Notes under the pieces: generated by a model
Databases searched by the model: none
What the model was told of the DNA's origin: nothing
What the model saw: the letters and a program-made list of their open reading frames with translations, nothing else
NCBI RefSeq assembly: GCF_001426085.1
Contig: NZ_LMRR01000012.1
Location: 65,318-129,317 of the forward strand
Direction of reading: 5' to 3'
Origin: Rhodococcus sp. Leaf278
GTDB lineage: Bacteria; Actinomycetota; Actinomycetes; Mycobacteriales; Mycobacteriaceae
Length of the DNA: 64,000 nt
Shown here: positions 36,035 to 44,711 of the stretch, in pieces
Numbering within the stretch: position 1 is the first letter of the stretch
Layout: each line of letters opens with the position of its first letter
Position numbers and translations under genes: made by a program

Positions 36035-36205
36035 TCAGTCCGAAACCTGCTCGTGCCCATCGTCACTGGTGACCGTTTCGGTGTCTTCGGTGTCTTCGGC
36101 AGTGAGGTCGACCGTGTCGACACCCTCGAGCGCCGTCAATTCCTGCTCTGCCTCTGCGATGAGGCCCTTCGCGTTCTCTTCGATCTTCTTGACCCACTCG
36201 GCCAT
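36035..36205 (-). CDS. Small acidic protein of unknown function
   Basis: A 56-residue protein, MAEWVKKIEENAKGLIAEAE then an acidic Thr-rich tail (EDTEDTETVTSDDG). The first 30 residues would form an amphipathic helix; there is no signal or membrane segment. The frame stays open to ATG 36280, adding a basic stretch, but that would cover the divergent GNAT start, so ATG 36205 is chosen. I do not recognise a family. It might be a small coiled-coil partner or regulator; codon use is normal for the region. Confidence 0.5.
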   Translation of the reverse strand: MAEWVKKIEENAKGLIAEAEQELTALEGVDTVDLTAEDTEDTETVTSDDGHEQVSD

Positions 36206-36274
36206 GACGGTCACACCCTTCGCTCGATCGTGTACCACCGGTCTACCAGACTTCGTGCCCCTACGATCCATCGT

Positions 36275-36820
36275 GTGCACACTCGAACCTCACGCCTCGA
36301 TCTCGACGTGCCGGTCGCTGCCGATCTCGATGCGCTGTACGGGATCTGCAGCGATCCGCAGTCGTGGACCCACTTTCCAAGCCTGCGGCACACCGATCCC
36401 GGCGTGACCGAACGAATGTTGCTGGGCTGGGCGGAACAGTGGCGGCGGGATGGATTGGCCACGTGGATCATTCGTCAGCGCGGCAGCCGCACGATCAGTG
36501 GTTACGGTGGGTGCTCGAAGCGGCGGAACACTTTCTGGAATCTCGGCTACCGACTTCATCCGGACGTGCACGGCAAGGGATACGCCACCGAGATGTGCGA
36601 GGCCGCCATCGAGAGCGCACACTGAACCGAGCCCGAATTGCCGATCGTGGCGTACCTCCTCGAACACAACGTCGCGTCGGCCCGAGTGGCCCAGCGCGCG
36701 GGCCTGGAGTTGATCACCCGTGGGCCCGACGTCGGTAATCCCGACGCCGCCGCAGTTCGCTTGGTGTACGCCGATCGGCCGTTGAGCACACCTCAGGTCG
36801 ACTCTGTTCTGTCCGCCTGA
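36275..36820 (+). pseudogene. GNAT N-acetyltransferase interrupted by an in-frame TGA
   Basis: One frame reads through a RimJ/RimL-type acetyltransferase: LDLDVPVAADLDALYGICSD, TWIIRQRGSRTISGYGG, the acetyl-CoA loop LHPDVHGKGYATEMCEAAI, then TGA at 36623-36625, and after it the same frame continues LPIVAYLLEHNVASARVAQR with the typical C-terminal AGLELITRG, ending at 36820. A single base change of an Arg or similar codon would explain the stop. The C-terminal substrate-binding part would be lost (116 of about 181 residues made). GTG 36275 follows a -10 TACGAT (36262-36267) by seven bases. The end overlaps the convergent sigma gene by 28 bases. Confidence 0.75.
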
Positions 36821-38070
36821 TCGGTACCGTTCACGTCGGCCAATCGACGCTGTAGCAGTCGCTTCTCGGGTGCGGTGCGTGCACGATCCAGAGCCTGTCG
36901 ATACTGCTCTGCTGCCTCGTCGAGCCGGCCGAGTCGGTGCAGCAGATCCGCTTTCGCCATCGGGTACGGGTGGTAACGACGCAGCGTCGGCTCGTCGGCA
37001 AGCAGATTCAGCTCGTGCATGCCCGCCGCGGGACCGTCGCGCATGCCTACGGCAACCGCACGATTCAAGGCGACGATCGTATTCGGGCCCTGATTCATCA
37101 ATACGTCGTACAGAGCAACGATCTGGTGCCAGTCCGTACTGTCCGTATTCGGCGACTCGTCGTGCAGCGCCGCGATGGCTGCCTGCACCGCATAGGGCCC
37201 GCTCGGTCCGCTACGGAGAGCGTCCACCACGAGTTCCGTACCTTCGGTGACGAACTCGGCGTTCCACAATCGCCGGTCCTGGTCGGCAAGCAGCACGATG
37301 TCGCCCTGCGCGTCGATCCGCGCTCGGCGTCTGGCGTCGGTCAACAACATCAATGCCAGTAGGCCGGTCACCTCGGACTCTGTCGGCAGGGCAGCGTGCA
37401 GCAGCCGTCCCATACCGATTGCTTCGGTGGTCAGGTCGATACGGCCCACTCGATCGCCCGATGTCGCCGAGTACCCCTCGGTGAAGATCGAATAGACGAC
37501 TTCGAGCACCATCGGCACTCTGCCGCCCAACTCGTCCTGGCCCGGAACGCGGAAAGGTATGTGTGCGACGCGAATCTTGTTCTTGGCTCGCACTATTCGT
37601 TGCGCTGCCGTGGCAGGAGGGATAAGCAGAGCGCGGGCCACCTCGGTCGTGGTGAGACCGGCCAGGCATCGAAGAGTCAAAGCGAGGCGGTCGCCGGCAG
37701 CAAGTGCCGGATGCGCGCAGGTGAAGAACAATTGGAGTCGGTCGTCGGGTAGATCGTCATCGAGTGAGTTTTCCTGGAATGGTTCGCTCCGATCCGAATC
37801 GGCCTGCAGCACCCCGATCTTCGCGGCGAGCCTCTGGTCGCGTCGCAGACGATCGACCGCTTTACGGCGGGCAGTGGTGAGTAACCAGGCGCCGGGCTTG
37901 GCCGGTATGCCATCGACCGGCCAATGCTTCATGGCCGCCTCGATGGCATCCGACGTCACCTCTTCGGCAAGATCGAGATCACGATAGCGCTGTACCAACG
38001 ACGCGAGCAGCATCGAGCGTTCGGCTCGGAAGACCGATTCGACCGCTCGAGGGATCTCGAGCTCACTCAC
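36793..38070 (-). CDS. ECF42-type sigma factor with C-terminal extension
   Basis: A 425-residue sigma factor. Region 2 (about 12-80) includes YRDLDLAEEVTSDAIEAAM and GAWLLTTARRKAVDRLRRD; region 4 (about 120-175) includes LALTLRCLAGLTTTEVARAL and PATAAQRIVRAKNKIR. The remaining 240 residues (DUF6596/TPR-like, with LNRAVAVGMRDGP and RLDEAAEQYRQALDRA) are characteristic of the ECF42 group, which lacks an anti-sigma factor and is encoded with DGPF proteins, as here. The DGPF gene lies 16 bases upstream and a matching ECF42-like promoter precedes both, implying autoregulation. The signal is unknown. Confidence 0.88.
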   Translation of the reverse strand: MSELEIPRAVESVFRAERSMLLASLVQRYRDLDLAEEVTSDAIEAAMKHWPVDGIPAKPGAWLLTTARRKAVDRLRRDQRLAAKIGVLQADSDRSEPFQENSLDDDLPDDRLQLFFTCAHPALAAGDRLALTLRCLAGLTTTEVARALLIPPATAAQRIVRAKNKIRVAHIPFRVPGQDELGGRVPMVLEVVYSIFTEGYSATSGDRVGRIDLTTEAIGMGRLLHAALPTESEVTGLLALMLLTDARRRARIDAQGDIVLLADQDRRLWNAEFVTEGTELVVDALRSGPSGPYAVQAAIAALHDESPNTDSTDWHQIVALYDVLMNQGPNTIVALNRAVAVGMRDGPAAGMHELNLLADEPTLRRYHPYPMAKADLLHRLGRLDEAAEQYRQALDRARTAPEKRLLQRRLADVNGTDQADRTEST

Positions 38071-38086
38071 CGAACGATCCCGTACG

Positions 38087-38431
38087 TCAGAATTCGGCGA
38101 GCGGACGAACGATCACGGTGCCGCCGTCCTTCGATCCTGGGCATCGCGTCGCCCATTCGAGCGCGGCATCGAGGTCGGGAACGTCGATGACGTCGTAGCC
38201 GCCCAGTACTTCGTGTGATTCGGCGTACGGCCCGTCGGTGACGGTGCGTTCTCCGGTGGCGGCGTCGACACGCACCGCGGTGGCAGTGGTGAGGTCGGCC
38301 ATCGCATGACCGGAGACGTAGACGCCTGCTTCCTTCATTTCCTTCTCGTAGGTCATCCAGTCCTCCACGCTGCTGCAACCCGGCTCTGCTCCCGGTGCGG
38401 TGTTTGCGTTGATCAAGAGGATGTATTTCAT
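38087..38431 (-). CDS. YCII-related DGPF-domain protein
   Basis: A 114-residue YCII-fold protein: MKYILLINANTAPGAEPG, an Ala/Val-rich centre with GVYVSGHAMADLTTATAV, the signature TDGPYAESHEVLGGYDVID (a DGPF variant, DGPY) and the C-terminal GGTVIVRPLAEF. Such proteins accompany ECF42 sigma factors and are thought to act with them, though their biochemical role is unclear. AGGAGC lies six bases before the ATG. It is the first gene of the two-gene unit with the sigma factor. Confidence 0.85.
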   Translation of the reverse strand: MKYILLINANTAPGAEPGCSSVEDWMTYEKEMKEAGVYVSGHAMADLTTATAVRVDAATGERTVTDGPYAESHEVLGGYDVIDVPDLDAALEWATRCPGSKDGGTVIVRPLAEF

Positions 38432-38486
38432 GGTGCGCTCCTGGGTTCGTTACCTCGGTGTCGCGGCGCGAGTCGCCGTACACGAA

Positions 38487-38516
38487 GACGACGCTCGAGA
38501 AGACACGATATCGACA
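38487..38516 (-). promoter_or_regulatory. ECF42-like promoter of the DGPF-sigma operon
   Basis: On the minus strand TGTCGA (38516-38511) is followed after 17 bases by CGTC (38493-38490). The ECF42 consensus as I recall is TGTCGA at -35 and CGA/TC at -10. It lies about 50 bases upstream of the DGPF start codon. Confidence 0.65.
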
Positions 38517-38545
38517 ACGGCGTCCATAATTTTCGGTGTGCACGA

Positions 38546-38585
38546 AAAAGCGGCACCGGACCGTGGGTCCGATGCCGCTCTTTCG
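38546..38585 (-). terminator. Terminator of the fadE operon
   Basis: GCGGCA-c-CGGACC (38550-38562) pairs with GGTCCG-a-TGCCGC (38566-38578), one mismatch, loop GTG. On the minus strand it is followed by CTTTTTCG, fitting termination downstream of the acyl-CoA dehydrogenase genes; it also separates them from the ECF promoter. Confidence 0.85.
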
Positions 38586-38615
38586 TTCACTGCGTGGCTC
38601 GACGAGCCAGATGGA

Positions 38616-39839
38616 TCACTTCAGTTCTGCGGAAGTCTTTCCGAGCACTCGTCGGGCAACGATGAGCTGCTGGATCTGCTGGGTGCCCTCGAAGATGTCG
38701 AGAATCTTGGAGTCGCGGCTCCACTTCTCGAGAAGCGGGCGTTCGGAGTAGCCGTAGGTGCCGGCCAATTCCACTGCCTTGAGCGTGATGTCGACCGCCG
38801 AGCGACCGGCCTTGGCCTTGGACATCGAGGCCTGAAGAGAGTTGGGCTCCTTGTTGTCGGCCATCCACGCTGCGCGCAGTGCGAGCAGATGTGCTGCCTC
38901 CCAGTCTGCTTCGAGTCGCAGGAACTCTGCGGCGGCCGCGTGCTGGTTGTAGGCAGGAGTCTCGTAGGAGATCTCGACCCCGGCGTCGACCAGGATGGAC
39001 CGCAACTCCTCGAGTGCCGCGCGTGCGACGCCGATTGCCATACCCGCGACCAGAGGACGCGTGTTGTCGAACGTCTGCATGACGCCGGCAAAACCCTTTT
39101 CGACGTTCACCTCGGCGGTGCCGAGGAGGTTGTCCTTCGGGATCCGGCAGTCTTCGAGCAGCAGTGCTGCGGTGTCGGACGCCTTGATGCCCAGCTTGTG
39201 CTCGAGGCGTGCGACCGACAGACCCGGAGCATCACGCGGTACGACGAACGACTTGATGGCCGCTCGGCCGAGTGACTTGTCGACCGTCGCCCAGACGACG
39301 ATGTGTGAGGATCGTTCGCCGGCGGTGACGTAGATCTTCTCGCCGTTGAGCACCCACTCGTCACCGTCGAGCACCGCGGTGGTGGTGACGGCTGCGGAGT
39401 CCGAGCCGAAGCCGGGCTCGGTGATGGCCATCGAAGCCCACACCTTGCCGAAGCGCTCGAGCTGCTCGTCGGTGGACACTGCGGCAATCGCCGAGTTTCC
39501 GAGTCCCTGGTAGGGGATCGACAGGGTGAGGCCGACGTCGCCCCAGCACGTCTCGATCACGTTCACCAGAGCAGACATGTTGCCGCCGTTGGAGTTCGCG
39601 GTCTTGCTGGGCTTCGGAGCGGACTCGCTGTCCTTCTCGCGGCCACCGGCAGCGCCGCCGATTTCGCCACCGGCGTCGGACATGCCTTCGACCATCGACG
39701 CCATCGTGTCGAGTTCCACCGGGTACTCGTGCTCGGCGAGGTCGTATTTGCGGGAAATCGGGCGGAAGATCTCGGCAGCGACCTGGTGAGCCTGATTCGC
39801 CTGCGCCCGAAGCTTCTTGGGAAGTTCAAGATTGATCAT
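38616..39839 (-). CDS. Acyl-CoA dehydrogenase, FadE23-like
   Basis: A 407-residue FAD-dependent acyl-CoA dehydrogenase. It shows the FAD/substrate signature MAITEPGFGSDSAAVTTTA, the beta-domain FVVPRDAPGLSVARLEHKLG, and the C-terminal helical region with DIFEGTQQIQQLIVARRVLG. An unusual Gly-rich, acidic insertion occupies about residues 55-80 (SDAGGEIGGAAGG). By order it equals fadE23 of H37Rv (Rv3140), which follows fadE24; the two may form a heteromeric enzyme like other paired mycobacterial FadEs (inference). AAGGA lies eight bases before the ATG. It begins 44 bases after the fadE24-like gene. Confidence 0.87.
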   Translation of the reverse strand: MINLELPKKLRAQANQAHQVAAEIFRPISRKYDLAEHEYPVELDTMASMVEGMSDAGGEIGGAAGGREKDSESAPKPSKTANSNGGNMSALVNVIETCWGDVGLTLSIPYQGLGNSAIAAVSTDEQLERFGKVWASMAITEPGFGSDSAAVTTTAVLDGDEWVLNGEKIYVTAGERSSHIVVWATVDKSLGRAAIKSFVVPRDAPGLSVARLEHKLGIKASDTAALLLEDCRIPKDNLLGTAEVNVEKGFAGVMQTFDNTRPLVAGMAIGVARAALEELRSILVDAGVEISYETPAYNQHAAAAEFLRLEADWEAAHLLALRAAWMADNKEPNSLQASMSKAKAGRSAVDITLKAVELAGTYGYSERPLLEKWSRDSKILDIFEGTQQIQQLIVARRVLGKTSAELK

Positions 39840-39883
39840 CGTGTGTGTCCTTGGGTGAGTGCCATGGAATTCGGGGCGACGAG

Positions 39884-41287
39884 CTAGATGAGAACGATGC
39901 CCTCGGCGACGCCGACGGACCGCAGATCGCGGTACCAACGCTCGACCGGGTGCTCCTTGGTGAAGCCGTGACCGCCGAGCAGCTGCACGCCGTCGGAACC
40001 GATCTGCATCCCCTTCTCGGAAGCGAGCCGGCGAGCCAGCGCAGACTCACGAGTGAACGACAGTCCCTGCTCGGCGCGAGATGCACCACGCAGCGTGACC
40101 AACCGCATGCCGTCGAGCTCGATGGCGATGTTGGCGACCATGAAGGCCACGGCCTGACGGTTGCTGATCGGCTCACCGAAGGCAACACGGTCGTTGACGT
40201 AGGGAACGACGTAATCGAGCACTGCCTGGCTGGTACCGACGGCCAGCGATGCCCAGCCGAGGCGAGCAAGGCCGATCGCGGCGCTGTACTCGGCGGCCCG
40301 CTGATCTGCATCACCGTCACCGAGCAAGGCCGATTCGGGCACTGCGACGTCGGTCAGGATCAGCCGGCCGAGGCCTGCTGCGCGCAGGCCCATGCTCGGG
40401 TCTGCTTCGACGACAAGGCCTTTGGAGTCGGACTCGACGATGAAGAATGTGGGGCGACCTTCCAATTCCGCGGCAATGACGAACAGCTCGGAGCTTCCGG
40501 CAGCGGGCACGAGGCTCTTGACGCCGTTGAGCTTGTAGCCACTGGGGGAGCGGACGGCCTTCGTCTGCAACGCGTAGGGGTCGAACAATGCGCGTGGCTC
40601 GTTGACGACCACGGCGGCATTGGGCACTTTTTCGCCCACGAATGCCGGCAGGTAGGTCTTCTGCTGTGCGTCCGTTCCCCACTGGGTGAGTGCGACGGCT
40701 ACACCACTGGGAGCCAGAATCGGCAGAGCCAAGCCCATGTCGCCATGAGCAAGAGCTTCGGCGACGAGCGAGTTCGTGACGGCTCCGCGCTCGGTGGCGG
40801 CACCGTCGAGTTCCTCGGGGACATTGATCAGCGTGATGCCGAGCTCGGCGGAACGACGCACCAGATCCTCCGGTGAGGAGGCGTTGTGATCTGCGTCGAA
40901 CGCGGCCGGCCGGAGGATTTCCTCGGCGAACTCTTTGACCGTCTCGACGATCATGCGCTGTTCGTCGTCGGGGGTCAGGTCGAAGTAGCTCAGGTTCTTG
41001 GTGGCACCGTCGTCGAGGCGCTTGGGCTTGCCGCCGCCGGTGACCTTGGCGAACGTGCGATTCGCCGCGCCGAGTGTCTTGAACCCGGTTTTGGTGCTCT
41101 CGTACGTCACCCGGTCGATCGTTTGGCGGAGGTTGTACTTCTCGACCAGTTCCGATCCGGTGAGGGCGGTCAGAACGCGCATGGCGGTTCCGATCGCATC
41201 TCTCTTGAACGGGTTGAGGCCAACCGCAGAAGTATCGCGGGGCACCTTCGGGCGCTTCGCGTCGACCACACTGTCTTGCTTGCTCAT
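39884..41287 (-). CDS. Acyl-CoA dehydrogenase, FadE24-like
   Basis: A 467-residue acyl-CoA dehydrogenase-fold protein with an N-terminal extension of about 95 residues (RPKVPRDTSAVGLNPFKRD...) before LTPDDEQRMIVETVKEFAEE. The beta domain has GYKLNGVKSLVPAAGSSELF, and the C-terminal region LLGGHGFTKEHPVERWYRDL. Its length matches FadE24 (Rv3139) and, like it, it precedes the FadE23-type gene. The substrate is probably a long or branched acyl-CoA, not determinable here. ATG 41287 is used; GTG 41293, with GAGGA five bases ahead, is a close alternative. Transcription is probably controlled by the palindromes at 41329-41365. Confidence 0.86.
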   Translation of the reverse strand: MSKQDSVVDAKRPKVPRDTSAVGLNPFKRDAIGTAMRVLTALTGSELVEKYNLRQTIDRVTYESTKTGFKTLGAANRTFAKVTGGGKPKRLDDGATKNLSYFDLTPDDEQRMIVETVKEFAEEILRPAAFDADHNASSPEDLVRRSAELGITLINVPEELDGAATERGAVTNSLVAEALAHGDMGLALPILAPSGVAVALTQWGTDAQQKTYLPAFVGEKVPNAAVVVNEPRALFDPYALQTKAVRSPSGYKLNGVKSLVPAAGSSELFVIAAELEGRPTFFIVESDSKGLVVEADPSMGLRAAGLGRLILTDVAVPESALLGDGDADQRAAEYSAAIGLARLGWASLAVGTSQAVLDYVVPYVNDRVAFGEPISNRQAVAFMVANIAIELDGMRLVTLRGASRAEQGLSFTRESALARRLASEKGMQIGSDGVQLLGGHGFTKEHPVERWYRDLRSVGVAEGIVLI

Positions 41288-41328
41288 GATCACCAGTTCC
41301 TCGGCGTCGGTCACGGACTCCACAGATC

Positions 41329-41365
41329 TTACTCCCGAGTAAGTTAGCTGTCTACTGTCGAGTAA
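41329..41365. promoter_or_regulatory. Paired palindromic operator (TetR type) upstream of the fadE operon
   Basis: Box 1 TTACTCCCGAGTAA (41329-41342) has perfect 6-bp arms around CC; box 2 CTACTGTCGAGTAA (41352-41365) matches it at 11 of 14 positions. They start 23 bases apart, about two helical turns, between the divergent fadE24-like and DUF1304 genes. This is how TetR-family regulators of lipid genes usually bind; no regulator gene is adjacent. Confidence 0.65.
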
Positions 41366-41435
41366 GTACCGGTGGCGCACGACACCCCGGCAGTAGTTCG
41401 TATCCTGCGTCGTACCGGTGTGACAGGCTGTTTCC

Positions 41436-41804
41436 GTGCATCCGACAGCTCAGATCTTCGCGGCCCTCGCCGCAGCCCTCCACGTCGCCATCTTCGTCAT
41501 GGAAAGCGTGCTCTGGTCCAAGCCGGCCGTATGGGCAAAGTTCGGTGTCGCGAGCCAGAACGACGCCGACATCACCAAGCCGTTGGCCTTCAACCAGGGC
41601 TTCTACAACCTGTTTCTCGCCATCGGCATCGTGGTCGGCCTCATCGTGGGCGGCTCGGCCGGCGACGCCATCGTCTACTTTGCGTGCGCGAGCATCGTCG
41701 GCGCAGCGCTGGTGCTGGCCACCGGCGGGGCAAAGTACTTCCGGCCTGCATTCGTGCAGGGAATCACTCCGTTGATAGCCCTGGTGCTGGCTGCGGTTCT
41801 CTGA
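41436..41804 (+). CDS. DUF1304 membrane protein
   Basis: A 122-residue protein with four transmembrane segments: FAALAAALHVAIFVMES, NLFLAIGIVVGLIVGG, IVYFACASIVGAALVLATGG and the C-terminal GITPLIALVLAAVL. The pattern HVAIFVMESVLW and KPLAFNQGFYNLFLA is that of DUF1304, of unknown function. GTG 41436 has no ribosome site; a -10-like CAGGCT ends seven bases upstream, so it may be leaderless. It shares the palindromic control region with the divergent fadE genes and converges on hisN with a 7-base gap. Confidence 0.85.
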   Translation: MHPTAQIFAALAAALHVAIFVMESVLWSKPAVWAKFGVASQNDADITKPLAFNQGFYNLFLAIGIVVGLIVGGSAGDAIVYFACASIVGAALVLATGGAKYFRPAFVQGITPLIALVLAAVL

Positions 41805-41811
41805 GCCGGTT

Positions 41812-42603
41812 TCAGGTGCTCGGAGACAGGTGGCCGAGAACCTCGTTGTGCAGCAGGCCGTTGGTGGCCCCCGCGCTGCCCCCGTGCGGCCCCGCGGTGC
41901 CGTCGAGTGCGCTGAAGGTGCCGCCGGCCTCGCGAACGAGAATGTCGAGTGCCGCCAGATCCCACAGTGACACCTCGGGTTCGACTGCGATATCGACAGC
42001 CCCCTCGGCGACCAGGCAGTAGGAGAAGAAGTCCCCGTAGCCGCGCACCCGCCAGACGGCATCGGTGAGGTCGAGGAATTTGTCTCGGATACCGAGATCG
42101 GACCAGCCGGAGAGACTGGAGAAGCTCAGACTCGACGACGCCAACGAGTCGACCCGCGAAACCGTGATCCGGCGCACGGTATCCCTGTCCGATGTAGTCC
42201 ATGCCCCCTGCTCGTGTGCGGCCCACCAGCGTCGGTTCAACGCCGGGGCACTGACGACCCCGACCTGCGGTACACCGTCCTCCAGAAGAGCGATCAGCGT
42301 TGCCCACACGGGTACACCGCGCACGAAGTTCTTGGTGCCGTCGATGGGATCCACCACCCACTGTCGGCCGCTGAAGGTCGCGGTGCCGCCGAACTCCTCA
42401 CCCAGCAACGCATCGTTCGGACGCTCTGAGCCGAGCTCGGCTCGGATCATCGTCTCCACCGCAAGATCGGCGTCACTCACCGGTGTGAGGTCCGGCTTGG
42501 AGTCCACCGAAAGATCCAAGGCCAGAAATCGCCGACGGGTGATTATGTCGGCCTCGTCGGCGAGCCGGAGGGCAAGGGCAAGATCGGCGGAGTAGTCGGT
42601 CAC
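41812..42603 (-). CDS. hisN: Inositol monophosphatase family, histidinol-phosphatase HisN type
   Basis: A 263-residue Mg2+-dependent phosphatase with the motifs of the IMPase fold: [24 protein letters not shown] (metal Glu), [18 protein letters not shown] (metal Asp pair) and the C-terminal [19 protein letters not shown]. Actinobacteria of this group use an IMPase-like HisN for histidine biosynthesis, and H37Rv Rv3137, beside fadE24, is so annotated; inositol-phosphate phosphatase is the alternative. GTG 42603 is the start. It is divergent from prfB, with starts 93 bases apart. Confidence 0.85.
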   Translation of the reverse strand: MTDYSADLALALRLADEADIITRRRFLALDLSVDSKPDLTPVSDADLAVETMIRAELGSERPNDALLGEEFGGTATFSGRQWVVDPIDGTKNFVRGVPVWATLIALLEDGVPQVGVVSAPALNRRWWAAHEQGAWTTSDRDTVRRITVSRVDSLASSSLSFSSLSGWSDLGIRDKFLDLTDAVWRVRGYGDFFSYCLVAEGAVDIAVEPEVSLWDLAALDILVREAGGTFSALDGTAGPHGGSAGATNGLLHNEVLGHLSPST

Positions 42604-42695
42604 CGGGTAAGACTAACGACGGGTACCGGTGACCGTGCCCGGTGTTGCTCGGGGGCGGTCGGGCGAGGGTTCGGGTGCCGGTAACCTTGACTCTC

Positions 42696-43808
42696 GTGCA
42701 TCCCGACGTTTCTGCAGACCTGGCCGAGCTCGACACCACTCTGTCCACTGTCGAGTCGGTTCTCGACGTCGAGGAGTTGCGGCGACGCATCGACGAGCTG
42801 GAACACCAGGCAGCGTCACCTGACCTGTGGAACGACCAGGAGCACGCTCAGCAGGTGACCAGCCAGCTGTCCCACGCGCAGGCCGAACTGCGCCGCGTCG
42901 AGGAACTTCGGCAGCGTCTCGAAGACATGCCTGTCCTGTACGAGCTCGCCGAGGGTGAAGAAGGTGAGGCGGCCGCGTCGGCCACCGCCGATGCCGACGC
43001 CGAGCGCGCATCCCTGCGTGAGGACATCGCAGCCATGGAAGTGCGAACCCTGCTGTCCGGGGAGTACGACGCCCGTGACGCCCTGGTCAACATCCGCTCC
43101 GGAGCAGGCGGAATCGACGCCGCCGACTGGGCGGAGATGCTGATGCGTATGTACATCCGCTGGGCCGAGAAGCACGGCTACGGGGTCGAGGTCTACGACA
43201 CGTCCTACGCCGAAGAGGCCGGAATCAAGAGTGCGACGTTCGCCGTCAAGGCTCCGTACACGTACGGCACGCTGTCGGTCGAGCAAGGCACCCACCGGCT
43301 CGTCCGCATCAGCCCGTTCGACAACCAGGGCCGACGGCAGACCTCCTTCGCCGAGGTGGAGGTTCTCCCGGTCGTCGAGACCACCGACCACATCGAGATC
43401 CCCGAGAACGACATTCGAGTGGACGTCTACCGCTCGTCCGGGCCCGGCGGGCAGTCGGTCAACACCACCGACTCCGCCGTCCGGTTGACGCATATTCCGA
43501 CCGGCATCGTGGTGACCTGCCAGAACGAGAAATCTCAGCTGCAGAACAAGGTCTCCGCCATGCGAGTGCTGCAGGCCAAGCTGCTCGAGGTCAAGCGTAA
43601 GGAAGAGCGCGCCGAGATGGACGCGCTCAAGGGTGACGGCGGCAGCTCCTGGGGTAACCAGATGCGCTCGTACGTGCTGCACCCGTACCAGATGGTCAAA
43701 GATCTGCGTACCGAGTACGAGGTGAACAATCCGTCTACTGTTCTCGACGGGGACATCGACGGATTCCTGGAGTCGGGCATCCGTTGGCGAATGCGAGGGG
43801 AGCAGTAA
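42696..43808 (+). CDS. prfB: Peptide chain release factor 2
   Basis: A 370-residue class I release factor. The N-terminal coiled-coil domain is followed by the anticodon-like tripeptide in [11 protein letters not shown] (SPF, reading UGA/UAA) and the catalytic [20 protein letters not shown] with GGQ. The frame is continuous, so the autoregulatory +1 frameshift of enterobacterial prfB is absent. GTG 42696 follows a -10 TAACCT (42682-42687) by eight bases with no ribosome site, so leaderless; the frame upstream to 42642 is unlike RF2. The MscS gene begins 3 bases after the stop, and the synteny prfB-membrane-membrane-ftsE-ftsX-smpB matches H37Rv. Confidence 0.95.
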   Translation: MHPDVSADLAELDTTLSTVESVLDVEELRRRIDELEHQAASPDLWNDQEHAQQVTSQLSHAQAELRRVEELRQRLEDMPVLYELAEGEEGEAAASATADADAERASLREDIAAMEVRTLLSGEYDARDALVNIRSGAGGIDAADWAEMLMRMYIRWAEKHGYGVEVYDTSYAEEAGIKSATFAVKAPYTYGTLSVEQGTHRLVRISPFDNQGRRQTSFAEVEVLPVVETTDHIEIPENDIRVDVYRSSGPGGQSVNTTDSAVRLTHIPTGIVVTCQNEKSQLQNKVSAMRVLQAKLLEVKRKEERAEMDALKGDGGSSWGNQMRSYVLHPYQMVKDLRTEYEVNNPSTVLDGDIDGFLESGIRWRMRGEQ

Positions 43809-43811
43809 CCG

Positions 43812-44711
43812 ATGACGGCCTGGTTCAACGTGACGCCCGAGGTCAAGCTCAACGGCCTCGGAATCGTGCTCTACATCCTCGGTGGGTTGCTGGCAGCGCG
43901 GTTCGTCACCTGGACCGGATCTCGAATCACTGCCCGCATCGATCAGAACTATCAGCACAGCGATGCACTCGTGCGGTCCGAGGCCGCCAAGCACCGGCAT
44001 GCCCTTGCCCAGGTCATCACCTGGGTGCTGGTCACGCTCATCTACATCCTCGTCACCATCGAAGTGCTGCGTCGCTTCGGATTCGGCGTCGGTGGGCTCG
44101 TAGCACCCGCGACGGTCATCGGCGCAGCACTCGGCTTCGGTGCCCAGCGCGTGGTTCAAGACATTCTTGCCGGCTTCTTCATCATCACCGAACGTCAGTA
44201 CGGATTCGGCGACGTCGTGCAGATCGCCGTCAACGGCTCGAACGAGGACGCGGAGGGCACCGTCGAGGACGTCACGCTACGGGTGACTCGGGTGCGGAGC
44301 GTCGACGGCGAGGTCATCACGGTCCCGAACGGGCAGATCGTCAAGGCGATCAATCTGTCGAAGGATTGGGCGCGCGCCGTCGTCGACGTCCCGGTCCCCA
44401 GCACCGCAGATCTCACCCAGGTGAACGCGTTGCTCCGTGCAGTCGGCCGTGACGCATTCGCCGACACGCGCTTGCGTCCGCTCCTGCTCGACGAACCGAC
44501 CGTGATGGGCGTGGAGAGCATCGAGGTGGGGCAGGTCAACGTGCGCTTGGTCGCGCGGACGCTGCCGGGCAAGCAGTTCCAAGTGGGGCGGGAGCTTCGA
44601 GTGAGAGTGGCCGCCGCCCTGCAGCCCGAGGGCATCAACGTTGCCCCCGACGTCAGTACGGCCGGAGTTGCACCGGAATCGTCGGGACGAGATCGGACGG
44701 AAGAACAGTGA
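43812..44711 (+). CDS. MscS-type mechanosensitive ion channel
   Basis: A 299-residue small-conductance mechanosensitive channel. Helices at about 13-33, 67-88 and the pore helix 92-122 (GVGGLVAPATVIGAALGFGAQ, then RVVQDILAGFFIITERQYGFGD) are followed by the beta domain (VEDVTLRVTRVRSVDGEVI and VPNGQIVKAINLSKDW) and a cytoplasmic alpha/beta part. It would release solutes under hypo-osmotic shock. ATG 43812 is 3 bases after prfB; its stop overlaps the next GTG. H37Rv Rv3104c occupies this position. Confidence 0.88.
   Translation: MTAWFNVTPEVKLNGLGIVLYILGGLLAARFVTWTGSRITARIDQNYQHSDALVRSEAAKHRHALAQVITWVLVTLIYILVTIEVLRRFGFGVGGLVAPATVIGAALGFGAQRVVQDILAGFFIITERQYGFGDVVQIAVNGSNEDAEGTVEDVTLRVTRVRSVDGEVITVPNGQIVKAINLSKDWARAVVDVPVPSTADLTQVNALLRAVGRDAFADTRLRPLLLDEPTVMGVESIEVGQVNVRLVARTLPGKQFQVGRELRVRVAAALQPEGINVAPDVSTAGVAPESSGRDRTEEQ

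Noticed and set aside
42696..43808. Programmed +1 frameshift in prfB
   Set aside because: The frame is continuous with no internal TGA and no slippery CTT TGA.
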